NCBI RefSeq assembly: GCF_000196435.1
Contig: NC_010161.1
Coordinates: 1,857,501 to 1,921,500 of the forward strand
DNA length: 64,000 nucleotides
Reading direction: 5' to 3'
Source of the DNA: Bartonella tribocorum CIP 105476
Lineage (GTDB): Bacteria > Pseudomonadota > Alphaproteobacteria > Rhizobiales > Rhizobiaceae
The notes under the pieces are model-generated. The model was not told the origin of the DNA and ran no database searches. It saw nothing but the letters and a program-made list of their open reading frames with translations. Each line of letters opens with the position of its first letter. Position 1 is the stretch's first letter. Below are positions 29,526 through 39,324 of this stretch, one piece after another. The position numbers and the translations under genes are program-made.

Positions 29526-30177
29526 TGTTCTCACGCATGAACTTCCCCAAGCTGTTATTGATACAATATTGATGGCACTTAGTGCATCTTTTATGGCATT
29601 TATTATAGGGCTTCCCCTTGGTCTTCTTCTTCATACAACAGCACGTGGAGGGATTTTTGCCTCATCTCTCATCAATCGCCCTTTAAGCATGATCATTGAC
29701 AGTATTCGTGCTATTCCCTTTATTATTCTTGCATTTTATCTTCTTCCCGTTACGCGTATCGTTGTAGGAAAAGGAATAGGAATGCCTGCTGTAATTTTTA
29801 TACTGACCATTTCAGCCATTCCTTTTTATGCACGCATGGCCGAACTCTCTTTTAAAACCGTTGAAAACGGCCTCATTGAAGCTATCCGCTCTATGGGTGC
29901 AAGCCGTCTTCAAATTATCAGACATGTTCTTATTCCTGAAGCTCTCCCTAGCCTAATTACAGGTTTTACAGTCATGGTCATTTCTCTCATAGGCGCCACC
30001 TCACTTGCCGGATATCTTGGTGGAGGCGGTTTAGGAGACATGGCAATCCGCTATGGCTATCAACGTTATAATACCTTCATCATGACCGTCGTCATTATCC
30101 TTTTGATTGTGCTCAATATTACAACCCAATGGATTTCCGATAAAATCGTACAAAAACTTGATAAAACAAAGCACTAA
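29518..30177 (+). CDS. metI: Methionine ABC transporter permease
   Basis: The membrane subunit of MetNIQ. Of 219 aa, most is in about five hydrophobic segments. The ABC permease loop that contacts the ATPase is EAIRSMGASRLQIIRHVLIPEALPS. The ATG lies inside the 3' end of metN (8-base overlap), so the two are translationally coupled. Confidence 0.95.
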   Translation: MFNVLTHELPQAVIDTILMALSASFMAFIIGLPLGLLLHTTARGGIFASSLINRPLSMIIDSIRAIPFIILAFYLLPVTRIVVGKGIGMPAVIFILTISAIPFYARMAELSFKTVENGLIEAIRSMGASRLQIIRHVLIPEALPSLITGFTVMVISLIGATSLAGYLGGGGLGDMAIRYGYQRYNTFIMTVVIILLIVLNITTQWISDKIVQKLDKTKH

Positions 30178-30474
30178 AAGACTTAGAATTTCACGAGCTT
30201 GCATTATCATTCTCTTTGCCACTTCCAAAGTGCAACACCTCGCAAGTGAAACACCCCTTGGTAATCGAAAACGCTCATAAGAGATTAGGAGCTTTTTTCT
30301 TAAACAGTTTTTATCTTTCTCCATCCGTCTGTAACCAAGCAAATAGTTTTAATGACTTCACTGTAAAAACGAGATGAAATGAGAGATCTTACAGCATTCA
30401 AAACTCTCTCTCCATAAAACGATAAATTATCATGTTAAATCACTCTCTTGATCATGATCTGATCGCAACTTAGA

Positions 30475-30900
30475 CAAGATATTGATTTATAGTGATAATA
30501 TAGCGTTATTCATATTGAATGAGAACACCGAATATCGTCAGATCTTTCATTTCAAAGCTCTCCATGTTGAATCAATCAAAATCGCCTGCACATTACAAAT
30601 GGGATTAGCGTGTGGATAAAAAACTATTAAGAAAGGACTAAAAATGGCTCTTATGAACCGTCTTAAGAAAAGTCTGTCGCAATGGGAGCTGGCAAATATA
30701 ACGATGGTACCGACTTGTTACTTCATAAACGTAAAGATGGGGGCTCAATGGCTTTATCGTTATACCATTCACGGGCACCGTCACGAAATGGGCTTGGATG
30801 CCTTGAGAAATGTTTCTTTTAAAAAAGCCAGTGAACGAGCAACCCAATAGCGTTCTGTTTTGCATGAGAGGCGTGACTCCATTAGCAACACCCCATCAAA
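30475..30900 (+). pseudogene. Integrase leader and N-terminus relic
   Basis: One of the best preserved relics. The leader (TTGATTTATAGTGATAATAT, AATCAATCAAAATCG, TGCACATTACAA, GTGTGGATAAAAA) leads to ATGGCTCTTATGAACCGTCT and a frame of 68 codons. Its readable part QWLYRYTIHGHRHEMGLDAL, then RNVSFKKASERATQ, is the DUF4102 start of P4-type integrases. The upstream LEAGKYNDG segment is frameshifted (ELANITMVPTCYF) and the protein ends early. A minus-strand relic faces it directly downstream. Confidence 0.75.
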
Positions 30901-30959
30901 ACAATCGAACAGACAAAACAATCTGCTATCGCTATCAAGGCTATAACACCTCCACCATA

Positions 30960-31810
30960 ATTATGATTGATCACTCTTAATGTATGATTGTTGTCTCCCA
31001 AAGTGTTTGATCAAAAATAGCAATCTCTTGCCAATCCATTGCTGGTCTATTAATGGTTTTATGACGTTGTTTTATTTTTTAAACAAAGTTTGTTCTTTAA
31101 CTTTCTACTTATAAATCAAAATCTAAACCAAATACAACAGCCTATTTTAGAGACATATTGAGTTGGATAAAAGCTTTAAACACTGTTCCTTCTTTTATAT
31201 GCCAAAGTGCAAGAGAACTTATTGCATATCTATCAAGCATAATTTCTAAAATGGGAAAACTGCCTAATTTTGGAAAAATATTAAAGGCGTAAAGGTGCAA
31301 ACCAATTTTCATCTTTACCATCATTCTTTAGTTCGGCATGAAGGTTTTCAAAAGCGTCTAAAGCCATATTCTTTAAATAATGGAGATTACGCATTGCCTC
31401 ACACTTTTTGTTTATCACGTTCTTTAAATGGGGCCCCCCTGCTTGTAAAAACAGAATGTCCCAAACGAAATAGACCTCGCGTCGCATATTCATGCGCTTA
31501 TTTTAAAGAGGCATCAAAGCCCTCAAGCTCATTTCGCGATAGTATCCGTGAATGGTATAATATTCAATTCATTGAGACGCCATCTTTACACTTCATAAAA
31601 ACGTAAACCGGCACATCATACACTTTGCCAAATCCCAGTGTTGTAAACCACCCCTTAACACTCGAGACAGTTCGGTATACCTTTCTTGTACAGCTTCACT
31701 CCATACAGATTTGACCGCTTTTAAACATGCAAATGAGTGGTTTTAATTATTTCAACATGAAAATAAATTTAGAATGAAAGCATCTTACGATATTCTAGCC
31801 TCGCATTCCG
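30960..31810 (-). pseudogene. Decayed integrase, through the core-binding domain
   Basis: On the minus strand the pieces read in order: leader (ATTCTAAATTTATTTTCATG side), then LKAELKNDGKDENWFAPLRL with KKCEAMRNLHYLKNMALDAF upstream. Next come LYAFNIFPKLGSFPILEIM, SSLALWHIKEGTVFKAFIQL and, near 31040, PAMDW. This is the same protein as the other relics, reaching further 3' than most. It is broken by frameshifts and stops. Confidence 0.75.
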
Positions 31811-31911
31811 GATGAATGACACGATAAAACAATACATTCTCAATGCTATATCGAAGAAAATTCTAATAAAATTGTAGGAAAATCCTTATAAAATAAAGTA
31901 CTCAAATAATT

Positions 31912-32391
31912 TTAAAGGTTGGAAAATTTTTCGCCCAGCACAGCAACAATAAGCCATTGAGCCGTAAGGGCTGGTTTTTTTAATTTTTCTACCTCCACTG
32001 TCACCCCATAATGGAAAACCACGCGACCAGAAGGGCGAATTTCGGCATCATCTAACAAAAAACGCGCACGCACCCGAGCTCCCGTTTTCACAGGACTCAT
32101 AAAACGTACTTTATCGAAACCATAATTAATTCCCATTGCAGCTCCTTCTAACTCTGGAAGAGCTTCATAAGCAAGTGTAGACAAAAGCGATAATGTTAAA
32201 AAGCCATGAGCAATCGTTCCCCTAAAAGGTGTCTTTTTGGCTTTTTCCTCATCAACGTGTATCCATTGATGATCATCCGTAGCGCCTGCAAATTGATTAA
32301 TCATATCCTGTGTAACAAGACGCCACTCCGATAATCCTATTTCTTTTCCAATAAAAGTAGCAACATCTTGTACTGCGATTTTTTGCTGCAT
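31912..32391 (-). CDS. MaoC-like (R)-hydratase
   Basis: A single hot-dog-fold MaoC dehydratase of 159 aa. Its family hydrates enoyl-CoA to (R)-3-hydroxyacyl-CoA. The hydratase-2 motif is GATDDHQWIHVDEEKAKKTP, followed by TIAHGFLTLSLLS; the Asp and His of this region are the catalytic pair. Length is normal for a one-domain protein. It is divergent from the SAF-domain oxidoreductase with 167 bases between. The physiological substrate is unknown. Confidence 0.88.
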   Translation of the reverse strand: MQQKIAVQDVATFIGKEIGLSEWRLVTQDMINQFAGATDDHQWIHVDEEKAKKTPFRGTIAHGFLTLSLLSTLAYEALPELEGAAMGINYGFDKVRFMSPVKTGARVRARFLLDDAEIRPSGRVVFHYGVTVEVEKLKKPALTAQWLIVAVLGEKFSNL

Positions 32392-32558
32392 AACGCTATT
32401 CCCATTTTATTTGATAAAAACAACCACCCCTCTTGCTTTTATAAAACCCATTGATTAGAGCATCAAGAATAAAAGATTAATTAATTGTCTTAAAAACAAA
32501 TACACCGTATGAATAAGAAACCTTTTTTAACAGAATAGTTTTCAAATGGGAAAAAAGA

Positions 32559-33887
32559 ATGGCAAGCAATGTGAACCTAACAGGTTTAGCGCATGATTTG
32601 AAGCAACGTGCAGAAAACCATCCCCCCATTCGTATTGGACTGATTGGTTGTGGTGAAATGGGCACAGATTTATTATCAAGTATTGCGCATATGGAGGGGA
32701 TAACAGTCGCCGCCGTCGCCACGAGAACACCGTCACGTATTTTTGATGCTGCAACACTTGCCTATGGCGAAGAAGGACATGTCTGTGAAGTTGAAAATGC
32801 GCATGCCCTCACACAAAGCATTGAAAAAGGTTTGATTGCAGCAACAGACGATATTGACCTTGTTTTGCGCCATGAACAAATTGATATTATCGTTGATGCA
32901 ACTGGTTATCCTGAAGCAGGAGCAGAAATTGGCTTTAAAGCGCTTGAAAACAACAAACATCTTGTCATGATGAATGTTGAAGCCGATGTTACGATTGGCG
33001 CGTATCTGAAACATGAAGCAGAAAAAAGAGGCCTTATTTATACCCTTGGTGCTGGTGATGAACCGACTTCCTGCATGGAACTCATCGAATTTGTTTCAGC
33101 TCTTGGGCATAAAATTGTTGCAGCGGGGAAGGGAAAAAATAATCCTCTCCTCTTTGATGCCACACCCGATGCTTACGAAGAAGAAGCACTCCGCCGTAAT
33201 ATGAATGTGCGCATGTTGGTTGAATTTATTGATGGTTCCAAAACAATGGTTGAAATGGCAGCAATTGCCAATGCCACTGGACTTCTCCCCGATTGCCCAG
33301 GAATGCACGGCCCCCAAGCAGCACTGCAAGATTTAAACAAAGTCCTTATCCCAAAACAAGATGGAGGCATCTTGCAACAATATGGTGTGGTGGATTATTC
33401 AATAGGTCAAGGTGTTTCCCCAGGGGTCTTTGTCATTGCAGAAATAGCACACCCACGTTTACGCGAGCGTATGGAAGATTTAAAAATTGGTCAGGGACCT
33501 TATTTCACCTTTCACCGCCCCTATCATTTAACAGCCATGGAAGTTCCCCTCACCTGCGCACGCGTTATGCTGTATGGCAAAAAAGATATGGTTCCCCTTA
33601 GCCATCCCGTAGTAGAAGTCTGTGCTGTTGCTAAAAAAGATTTACACCCAGGTGATCAGTTAGACTTCATCGGTCTTTATAGTTATCGCGCTTGGATCAT
33701 GAATATTGCAGAAGCACGCGCTCACCACGCCATTCCTTGTGGTCTTTTAGAAAAAGCAACAGTAACAGCTGCAATTAAAAAAAATGAACTCATTACAGTG
33801 CATAATACGGCTATTCGTGAAGATCAATGGATTGCGCGTCTTCGTGCCAAACAAGACCTTTTACTTCATTGCCCTTCTCTCGGCTGA
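32559..33887 (+). CDS. NAD(P)-dependent oxidoreductase with SAF domain (homoserine dehydrogenase-like)
   Basis: A 442-residue protein with an N-terminal Rossmann fold (IRIGLIGCGEMGTDLLSSIA) related to homoserine dehydrogenase. The middle domain shows YTLGAGDEPTSCMELIEF, and a C-terminal SAF-like domain starts near VCAVAKKDLHPGDQLDFIG. Members are often annotated homoserine dehydrogenase or, through the SAF domain, FlgA. Neither label fits well: there is no ACT domain and no flagellar context. The family is associated with sugar-acid or branched-sugar metabolism in relatives. GGGAAAAAAGA before the ATG is the likely ribosome site. Exact reaction not known. Confidence 0.8.
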   Translation: MASNVNLTGLAHDLKQRAENHPPIRIGLIGCGEMGTDLLSSIAHMEGITVAAVATRTPSRIFDAATLAYGEEGHVCEVENAHALTQSIEKGLIAATDDIDLVLRHEQIDIIVDATGYPEAGAEIGFKALENNKHLVMMNVEADVTIGAYLKHEAEKRGLIYTLGAGDEPTSCMELIEFVSALGHKIVAAGKGKNNPLLFDATPDAYEEEALRRNMNVRMLVEFIDGSKTMVEMAAIANATGLLPDCPGMHGPQAALQDLNKVLIPKQDGGILQQYGVVDYSIGQGVSPGVFVIAEIAHPRLRERMEDLKIGQGPYFTFHRPYHLTAMEVPLTCARVMLYGKKDMVPLSHPVVEVCAVAKKDLHPGDQLDFIGLYSYRAWIMNIAEARAHHAIPCGLLEKATVTAAIKKNELITVHNTAIREDQWIARLRAKQDLLLHCPSLG

Positions 33888-33939
33888 TCTATAAATATCC
33901 TCTTCTTATCCTAAAAAATTCATTGCTTTACAAGACAAC

Positions 33940-34340
33940 GCATTGATTTATAATGATAATCTATCATTATTCATATTGAATGAGAATCCCAAATAACGTA
34001 AGATTCTCTCATTTAAAATCTTCTTATCTTGAATCAATCAAAACCATTCACTTGCACATTACAAGCGGAGCTGGTGTGTGGATAAAAATCGTATAAGAAA
34101 AGACTAAAAATGGCTCTTATGAACCGCCTTAAGTGCTAAAGACTGTCACACATTAGAGGCTGGCAAAGTGTGTGATGGTGCCAGCTTGTTATTTCATAAG
34201 CGTAAAGATGGAGGTGCTCAATGGATTGCCGTTATACCTATTCATGATCACCACCATGCAATGAAATCGGCTGCCTTAAGAGATGTTTCTTTAAGGAACA
34301 ATATTCCTTTTCTATATGAAAGTAACGCATAAAAAATAAA
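33940..34340 (+). pseudogene. Integrase leader and N-terminus relic
   Basis: Leader elements are well kept (TTGATTTATAATGATAATCT, AATCAATCAAAACCATTCAC, GCACATTACAAG, GTGTGGATAAAAA). ATGGCTCTTATGAACCGCCT follows. After a stop and frameshift the segment reads LEAGKVCDGASLLFHKRKDG, with AQW following, then decays further. The leader is more conserved than the coding part when compared with the copy at 30475. Confidence 0.75.
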
Positions 34341-34549
34341 CGCATTCTGGATTAAGAATACTTCCTTCGTGAAGATTCCGTGAATTGCAAATCTTTATAT
34401 CAAACAAGACCTTATACTTGCCCTCTCCCTCATCTATCCCCTCCTTATCACCTTACTTAACAGCATCCTTTCCTTAGGCAACAGAACAACCCAGAATGTA
34501 CTTGTATTGCAAATTCAAGTGTCTGTTTTAATAAAAATATTTTCCAACG

Positions 34550-34880
34550 CCGCGCATCAGCACCTCTCTCTCACAAGAAAGCCTGTAAATACTATAAAAC
34601 CTCTCCATGAAATAATATTAAGATTTATTATATATCTCTATCTTTACGCCATAAAGATAAAAACCGGCATCATCGTTTTATTTTCCCATTCCCAATATAC
34701 GATAGCCCTTGAGCCTTAGAAATAATTCATGAGAGAATTTTTACTTTTTTCTTAAAGAGTTGTTACCCATACAAGAATGCACCTTGTGATAGGAAAAAAA
34801 TTCTTTTGATGGATTCAACATGAACAGACTTGCAATGATAAATATTTATAAAGCAATAAATTTATTTTTAATTTAATATA
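34550..34880 (-). pseudogene. Integrase leader and N-terminus relic, opposite strand
   Basis: Minus-strand copy facing the previous one. Near 34650-34680 it reads as a worn GK.NDDAG segment followed by KIEI, and the leader motif appears reversed as GATGGATTCAACATGAAC near 34808. Very degraded. Confidence 0.45.
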
Positions 34881-35324
34881 TTAATTTATAATGATAATTT
34901 ATCATAAACTACTTGTTAGAAGAGAAAATACAGAACTTTTGTTTTATCTCTTCTTGTTTTTTATTTTACAATATAAGAAATATTTTAAAAAGGATACATA
35001 TAGCTTTGATGAATAACCTTTATATAAAAGTAGCAAAACAATATGAAAAGGCTGATAAAGAGGATGAAAATACTAGCCTTACAACAAGAAAATGGCCATA
35101 AACTGTAAAAAGTCAGGTTACCCCATTTTGAAAATGAAAAACATTAATTGCAAGGTGTTGAACTTTAATAACATCAACAAAAGATACGTTTAGTATTAAT
35201 AATAGTGATTTTTTTCATTCAATACAGTATAAATAACTTCAAATAGTGATTTTTTCAAAATAATGAAGTGAACGAAAAACGCATCGACAAATTCAATGAA
35301 TCTTCTACTAAGATCAGTATTCTC
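34881..35324. other. AT-rich spacer
   Basis: About 440 bases of very AT-rich DNA. A frame at 34913-35101 has no supporting ribosome site or domain. No structure named. Confidence 0.4.
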
Positions 35325-35681
35325 CTAAAGTGTACATAACATTCCTAAAATAGAGACAACAGCACCAACTATATCGCCACAACATAAAGAAGCAAGAAGT
35401 GATACAATACCTATCCCACCCCAAAAAGCTGAACCTGAATATGCAGAAACTTTTTCAGCCCTTCCAAAAGCAACGCTATCTTGTTCCTCAACACCGTAAA
35501 TGATAGCGCTATCCACCACTTTAATAACTACATTGTTTTCTGCTGTAGAAACAATAACTGCCGTACTTTCTTGAAATTGATTTTTCACAAAACTTGCATT
35601 CCCCTCTATAATCTGTACAAAAAAAAGAATAAGTAGTGTAAAAGTAAATGAACATACACGATTTTTAAATATTTTAAACAT
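35325..35681 (-). CDS. Small predicted secreted or membrane protein with autotransporter-like signal peptide
   Basis: A 118-residue protein of unknown function. The N-terminus MFKIFKNRVCSFTFTLLILF, ending IIEGNAS, is a signal peptide of the same style as the autotransporters further on (basic start, FT near residue 13, F-F/V-x near the end of the core). The mature part has a Val-rich segment and a C-terminal hydrophobic stretch (GGIGIVSLLASLCCGDIVGA, then VVSILGMLCTL) that may sit in a membrane. There is no beta-barrel or passenger. A promoter with TTTACA, 17-bp spacing and TATATA lies upstream. It is paralogous at the N-terminus to the protein at 36587. Confidence 0.65.
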   Translation of the reverse strand: MFKIFKNRVCSFTFTLLILFFVQIIEGNASFVKNQFQESTAVIVSTAENNVVIKVVDSAIIYGVEEQDSVAFGRAEKVSAYSGSAFWGGIGIVSLLASLCCGDIVGAVVSILGMLCTL

Positions 35682-35785
35682 AGCTTTCTTTGCTCCTCTT
35701 TTTCTTTGCAGAAAAAGTTAAATAATATTCATATATATAAAAATAAATAACACAATATGATATATTGTCTTTAGTTGCAAGACAA

Positions 35786-35814
35786 TATATAATACATTAT
35801 GTATTACATGTAAA
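35786..35814 (-). promoter_or_regulatory. Promoter-like element upstream of the small secreted protein
   Basis: TTTACA (35814-35809), 17-base spacer, TATATA (35791-35786), about 105 bases before the start codon. The same layout occurs upstream of three autotransporters. Confidence 0.5.
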
Positions 35815-36586
35815 GTGAAAAATATAATTTAAATTAAAAAAAATAAACACTGATGAATTAAAAATAATAATAGAAGTTTTTTTTAATATCATACTTGAGA
35901 AAAGTTATTTGAAAATAACTATAAATCCTAGCGAAAACAATTGCGTATAGTCTCATATTATGAATAATAATTTTATTAAAGTTATAATATATCAATAGTC
36001 TCTATATTCCATTATCACTATTTAAAGGTTTAAAAATTTGTTAAAATAAAAGATAGATTGTTATTTTTTCATAATAATAATTTATCAAATTCTGTATAAA
36101 AATAAATTTTAAAACGGTATAATATTAAAAATATGAAAATATAATAATACTTGTCGAGATACGAGAATGATGGAATAGTGTCTTGAAGATCCTTTATTAC
36201 ATCACTCATCGAATCTGCAAAGTTTTCTATCGGACACATCAAGAATAAAATTGGCTATCAAGTAAAAATAGCGATCTAAAACAAATATATCATCATAAAT
36301 ACGTCTCTTAAAATGGAGGACTATTTTTAAAACAATTACAAATTGTCAAAGAGCTATGAAAATCTCTATTTTCAAACAGAAAATACATTAACAAAATGAG
36401 TTTCACTTTTTATTAATATATAAAACATCTCATAGCACCTTTACAAAGATCATATAGCTCCCCCTATTTCGTATAGTATAAAACATTGAAAATTTTGATT
36501 TTCAAAATTAACAAAACGCACTTATAAAATAAATTGACCTCTCAGATTTACAAAAATATTATAAGAAAAATTGGAGTGATAAAAAA
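35815..36586. other. Very AT-rich spacer
   Basis: About 770 bases, strongly AT-rich, no supported gene or named structure. Confidence 0.45.
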
Positions 36587-36883
36587 CTACCTAAAACCAA
36601 ATACAAAAATAGTCATAAAAAATGAGAGCATTCCCCAAAATAATGAAAAAAAACTTTCTTGCTTAACTTTCATAAAAGTTATTTTATTTGTTTCTATAGT
36701 AGTATAAATCAAATTCATATCTATATTTTTATTAAATATATTTTCTTTTTGATGATTAAAAAATATTTTACTTTGAAATAAATCTTTATCAAGATTTATA
36801 TGACTCTCTGCAGTTTGTGCAAAAAAAAGAATGAATGCTATAAAAATATAGAAATAAAACTTATTTTTAAATATTTTAAACAT
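36587..36883 (-). CDS. Second small predicted secreted protein, MFKIFKN type
   Basis: A 98-residue protein of unknown function whose first residues MFKIFKNKFYFYIFIAFILF and then FAQTAES are a clear relative of the signal peptide at 35325. The mature part is short, Lys/Asn/Ile-rich, and ends in a hydrophobic segment (FSLFWGMLSFFMTIFVFGFR). Similarity between the two outside the signal is weak. It could be a small envelope protein or the truncated head of a former autotransporter gene; codon use is extremely AT-rich. Confidence 0.5.
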   Translation of the reverse strand: MFKIFKNKFYFYIFIAFILFFAQTAESHINLDKDLFQSKIFFNHQKENIFNKNIDMNLIYTTIETNKITFMKVKQESFFSLFWGMLSFFMTIFVFGFR

Positions 36884-37179
36884 AAATTTATGTTACAATA
36901 TTATTTTTTTAAATAAAAGAGTAAAATAATAATAAAATTTGAAAAATTAAAAAAACATTATTTTATAGTTATTATTATACTTTAAAATTATATATTATTA
37001 TTTAATGAAAGTATCATTAAAACTTGAATAAAAATTGATCAAATATTTTCAGTAAAATTGATAAAGAAAACTATTAGAAAGTCGTATTTTGAAGAACAAG
37101 CTTCAAGATAAGTATATTGAAAATATAGCTCTTGAAACCTGATATTAAATAATAAATTGATCAACCACTCATCTTAAAA

Positions 37180-37600
37180 GCGAGGGACTGATTGATAATC
37201 ATAATATATCGTTTTATATGTTGAATACAAAGCCTGACGATTATAATTTTCTCTTAATTTAAACGCTGTTTATTTGAATCAATAAAATTTATTTGCTTGC
37301 AGATGACAAACGAAAGTGGTGTGTAGGTAAAAAACTTGAAGAAAAAATATAACTTTTGAGGTATTTTAAGAACCAAATGCTGTTGTAAAAATGCGAGTTG
37401 ATAAAACGTACGATGGCGCCCCCCTTTTACCTCAATAAGTATAAGGATGATCGTGTAGAATGGTTTTGTTATGTATGTAGATTTACCATTATACCATTCA
37501 CGAACAGCATAGACAAATAGGCTTGGATACCTGATGTTTCTTTAAAACAAGCGATGTCCAACACAAAATGGGGTTCTGTTTATCATGGTTTCAACGGTTT
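37180..37600 (+). pseudogene. Integrase leader and N-terminus relic
   Basis: A plus-strand copy: leader GATTGATAATCATAATATAT, then AATCAATAAAATTTATTTGC and GTGTAGGTAAAAAAC, followed by a broken DGAPLLPQ..KDD segment and YHYTIHEQHRQIGLD in shifting frames. Stops are frequent. Confidence 0.55.
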
Positions 37601-37659
37601 TTCTTTTTTATCATCTTATAAGCTCTTCAAGCTCTCTGTAATTTTGCAACGATGCCTAT

Positions 37660-37985
37660 GAATAGCATAAGAGTAAATTCATTGAGCACCACCATCTTTA
37701 CGCTTAATAAAAGAGCAAGCAGGCAGCACCATCACACACTTTGCCATTACCCAATGTTGCAAACCAACCCGTAGTACTTGATAAGGGTCATAAGAGGCAT
37801 ACCTTTCTTGCATAGTTTCACGCCATACAGCTAATCCGCCCACATAACTAATCCATTTGTGCTGTGCAAGAGGCATGTTTTTATTGACTCAACATGGAAC
37901 AGATTTAAGATAAGAAAAATTTTATGATATTTGAGACTCTCATTCAAAACACTCTTTACAAATCAATATATTGTCATTATGCGAT
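37660..37985 (-). pseudogene. Integrase leader and N-terminus relic, opposite strand
   Basis: Faces the previous copy. On the minus strand it reads VGLQHWVMAKCVMVLPACSF followed by IKRKDGGAQ. This is a frame-shifted LEAGK..DGAGLLLHKRKDGGAQ; the reversed leader (TTGACTCAACATGGAAC, then CAAATCAATATA) follows. Confidence 0.65.
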
Positions 37986-38559
37986 TTTACCTCACATAAA
38001 TTCTTCTCATTATATTCATGTTTCTCATGAATACTAAAATGTGTTAAACCCCTGTTCAAAGTAAAATGAGTGAACAAACATTTCTATTCTTTTATAGATG
38101 TTTATGTAAACTTGAATTAAAAACGTAAGAATCCTAATTGAAACCAAAGTCTGTGTCCTCGTAGCCTTTGCTACAACACAAATGCTTTGGTTATCCTCGC
38201 TCCATAACAGAAAGAAGAATATTAAACTTCATCTAAACTTACCTTTTAAGACACAATGAAAAAAATATTTTTCATTCCATGATGTGTAAGTATTTAAACT
38301 TCCTAAATATTGGCTTATCAAAAATAAAAAGACGCATCAAAAACGCTTACAAAAGAGACCTATCTTTAGAAGGGGCACCGCATATTACATCAAAAACTGT
38401 GTTAGCTTCCCTTAATAAAACCTTCACTATTTTTCATAAAGCTCTCATTTTTAGAACATCCCCAAAAACACCTATTTGCGTTTCTCTTATAGATAGATTA
38501 ATAGTGATAGCACCTTTGATCACTTTGTCTGTGTTAACTTCTCTTTTGGGCAATAATTT
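37986..38559. other. Spacer before the creatininase-like gene
   Basis: About 570 bases. A frame at 38279-38743 overlaps the creatininase-like gene out of frame and is a shadow. No structure named. Confidence 0.5.
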
Positions 38560-39303
38560 ATGGTATCTAACACGCCTTTTCTCGCTCTTTTACCTTTGGG
38601 AGCGCACGAATATCACGGAGAGCACCTTCCCTTTGAAACCGACTGGATTATTGCTGAAGCTTTTTCAAAAGCCCTCATTTTACAAACAAAAGAACAATTT
38701 CATATCGCCCTTTTACCGGTTGAAAAAATTGGCTATTCTGTAGAACATATGGATGTTATAGGCACACAAACTCTTACCTTTTCTGATGCGATTAAGCGCT
38801 GGATAAAGATTGGTGAAAACTGCTATCACAAAGGGATCAAACGTCTTCTTCTTCTCAATGCTCACGGAGGCAATTCACCTTTAATGAACATTGTTATCAC
38901 CGAATTGAGAAGGCGCCTTTCCATGCTCGCTGTCGCAACAAGCTGGAGCCGTTTTGGTTTGCCACAAGGTCTGATAGAGCCTGCTCAACAGCATCTTGAT
39001 ATCCATGGAGGTTTTATTGAAACCTCTCTCATGCTCTATTTAGCGCCAGAAAAAGTCCATATGGAAAAGGCAGCAAACTTTCATAATAAACAAGCCGATA
39101 TGATTGCCAATTATCGCTATTTACGCGCTTATGGTCCCCATGCCTTTGGCTGGACAATGCGAGATCTCAACACGCACGGTGCAGCAGGAAATGCAAGCAA
39201 AGCAACACCACAAGCCGGTGAAGCAATCTTTTCTCATGTTCTGTCTCAGCTTCGTGATTTACTTGATGATATCAATCGATTTAACATAAACACATGGCGA
39301 TAA
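38560..39303 (+). CDS. Creatininase/creatinine amidohydrolase-family protein
   Basis: A metal-dependent amidohydrolase of the creatininase superfamily, 247 aa. Metal ligands lie in LLPLGAHEYHGEHLPFETDW, and the family's second signature is LLLLNAHGGNSPLMN; GGFIETSLMLYL is also typical. Members include creatininase, formamide hydrolases in riboflavin/F420 pathways and the mycofactocin protease, so the substrate is open. The frame has a TAA two codons before the ATG and no strong ribosome site; family members usually have a slightly longer N-terminus, so the 5' end may have been trimmed. The CobW gene follows after 21 bases, so they are probably co-transcribed. Confidence 0.82.
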   Translation: MVSNTPFLALLPLGAHEYHGEHLPFETDWIIAEAFSKALILQTKEQFHIALLPVEKIGYSVEHMDVIGTQTLTFSDAIKRWIKIGENCYHKGIKRLLLLNAHGGNSPLMNIVITELRRRLSMLAVATSWSRFGLPQGLIEPAQQHLDIHGGFIETSLMLYLAPEKVHMEKAANFHNKQADMIANYRYLRAYGPHAFGWTMRDLNTHGAAGNASKATPQAGEAIFSHVLSQLRDLLDDINRFNINTWR

Positions 39304-39324
39304 AGAACAATAAAAGGTCCCCTC

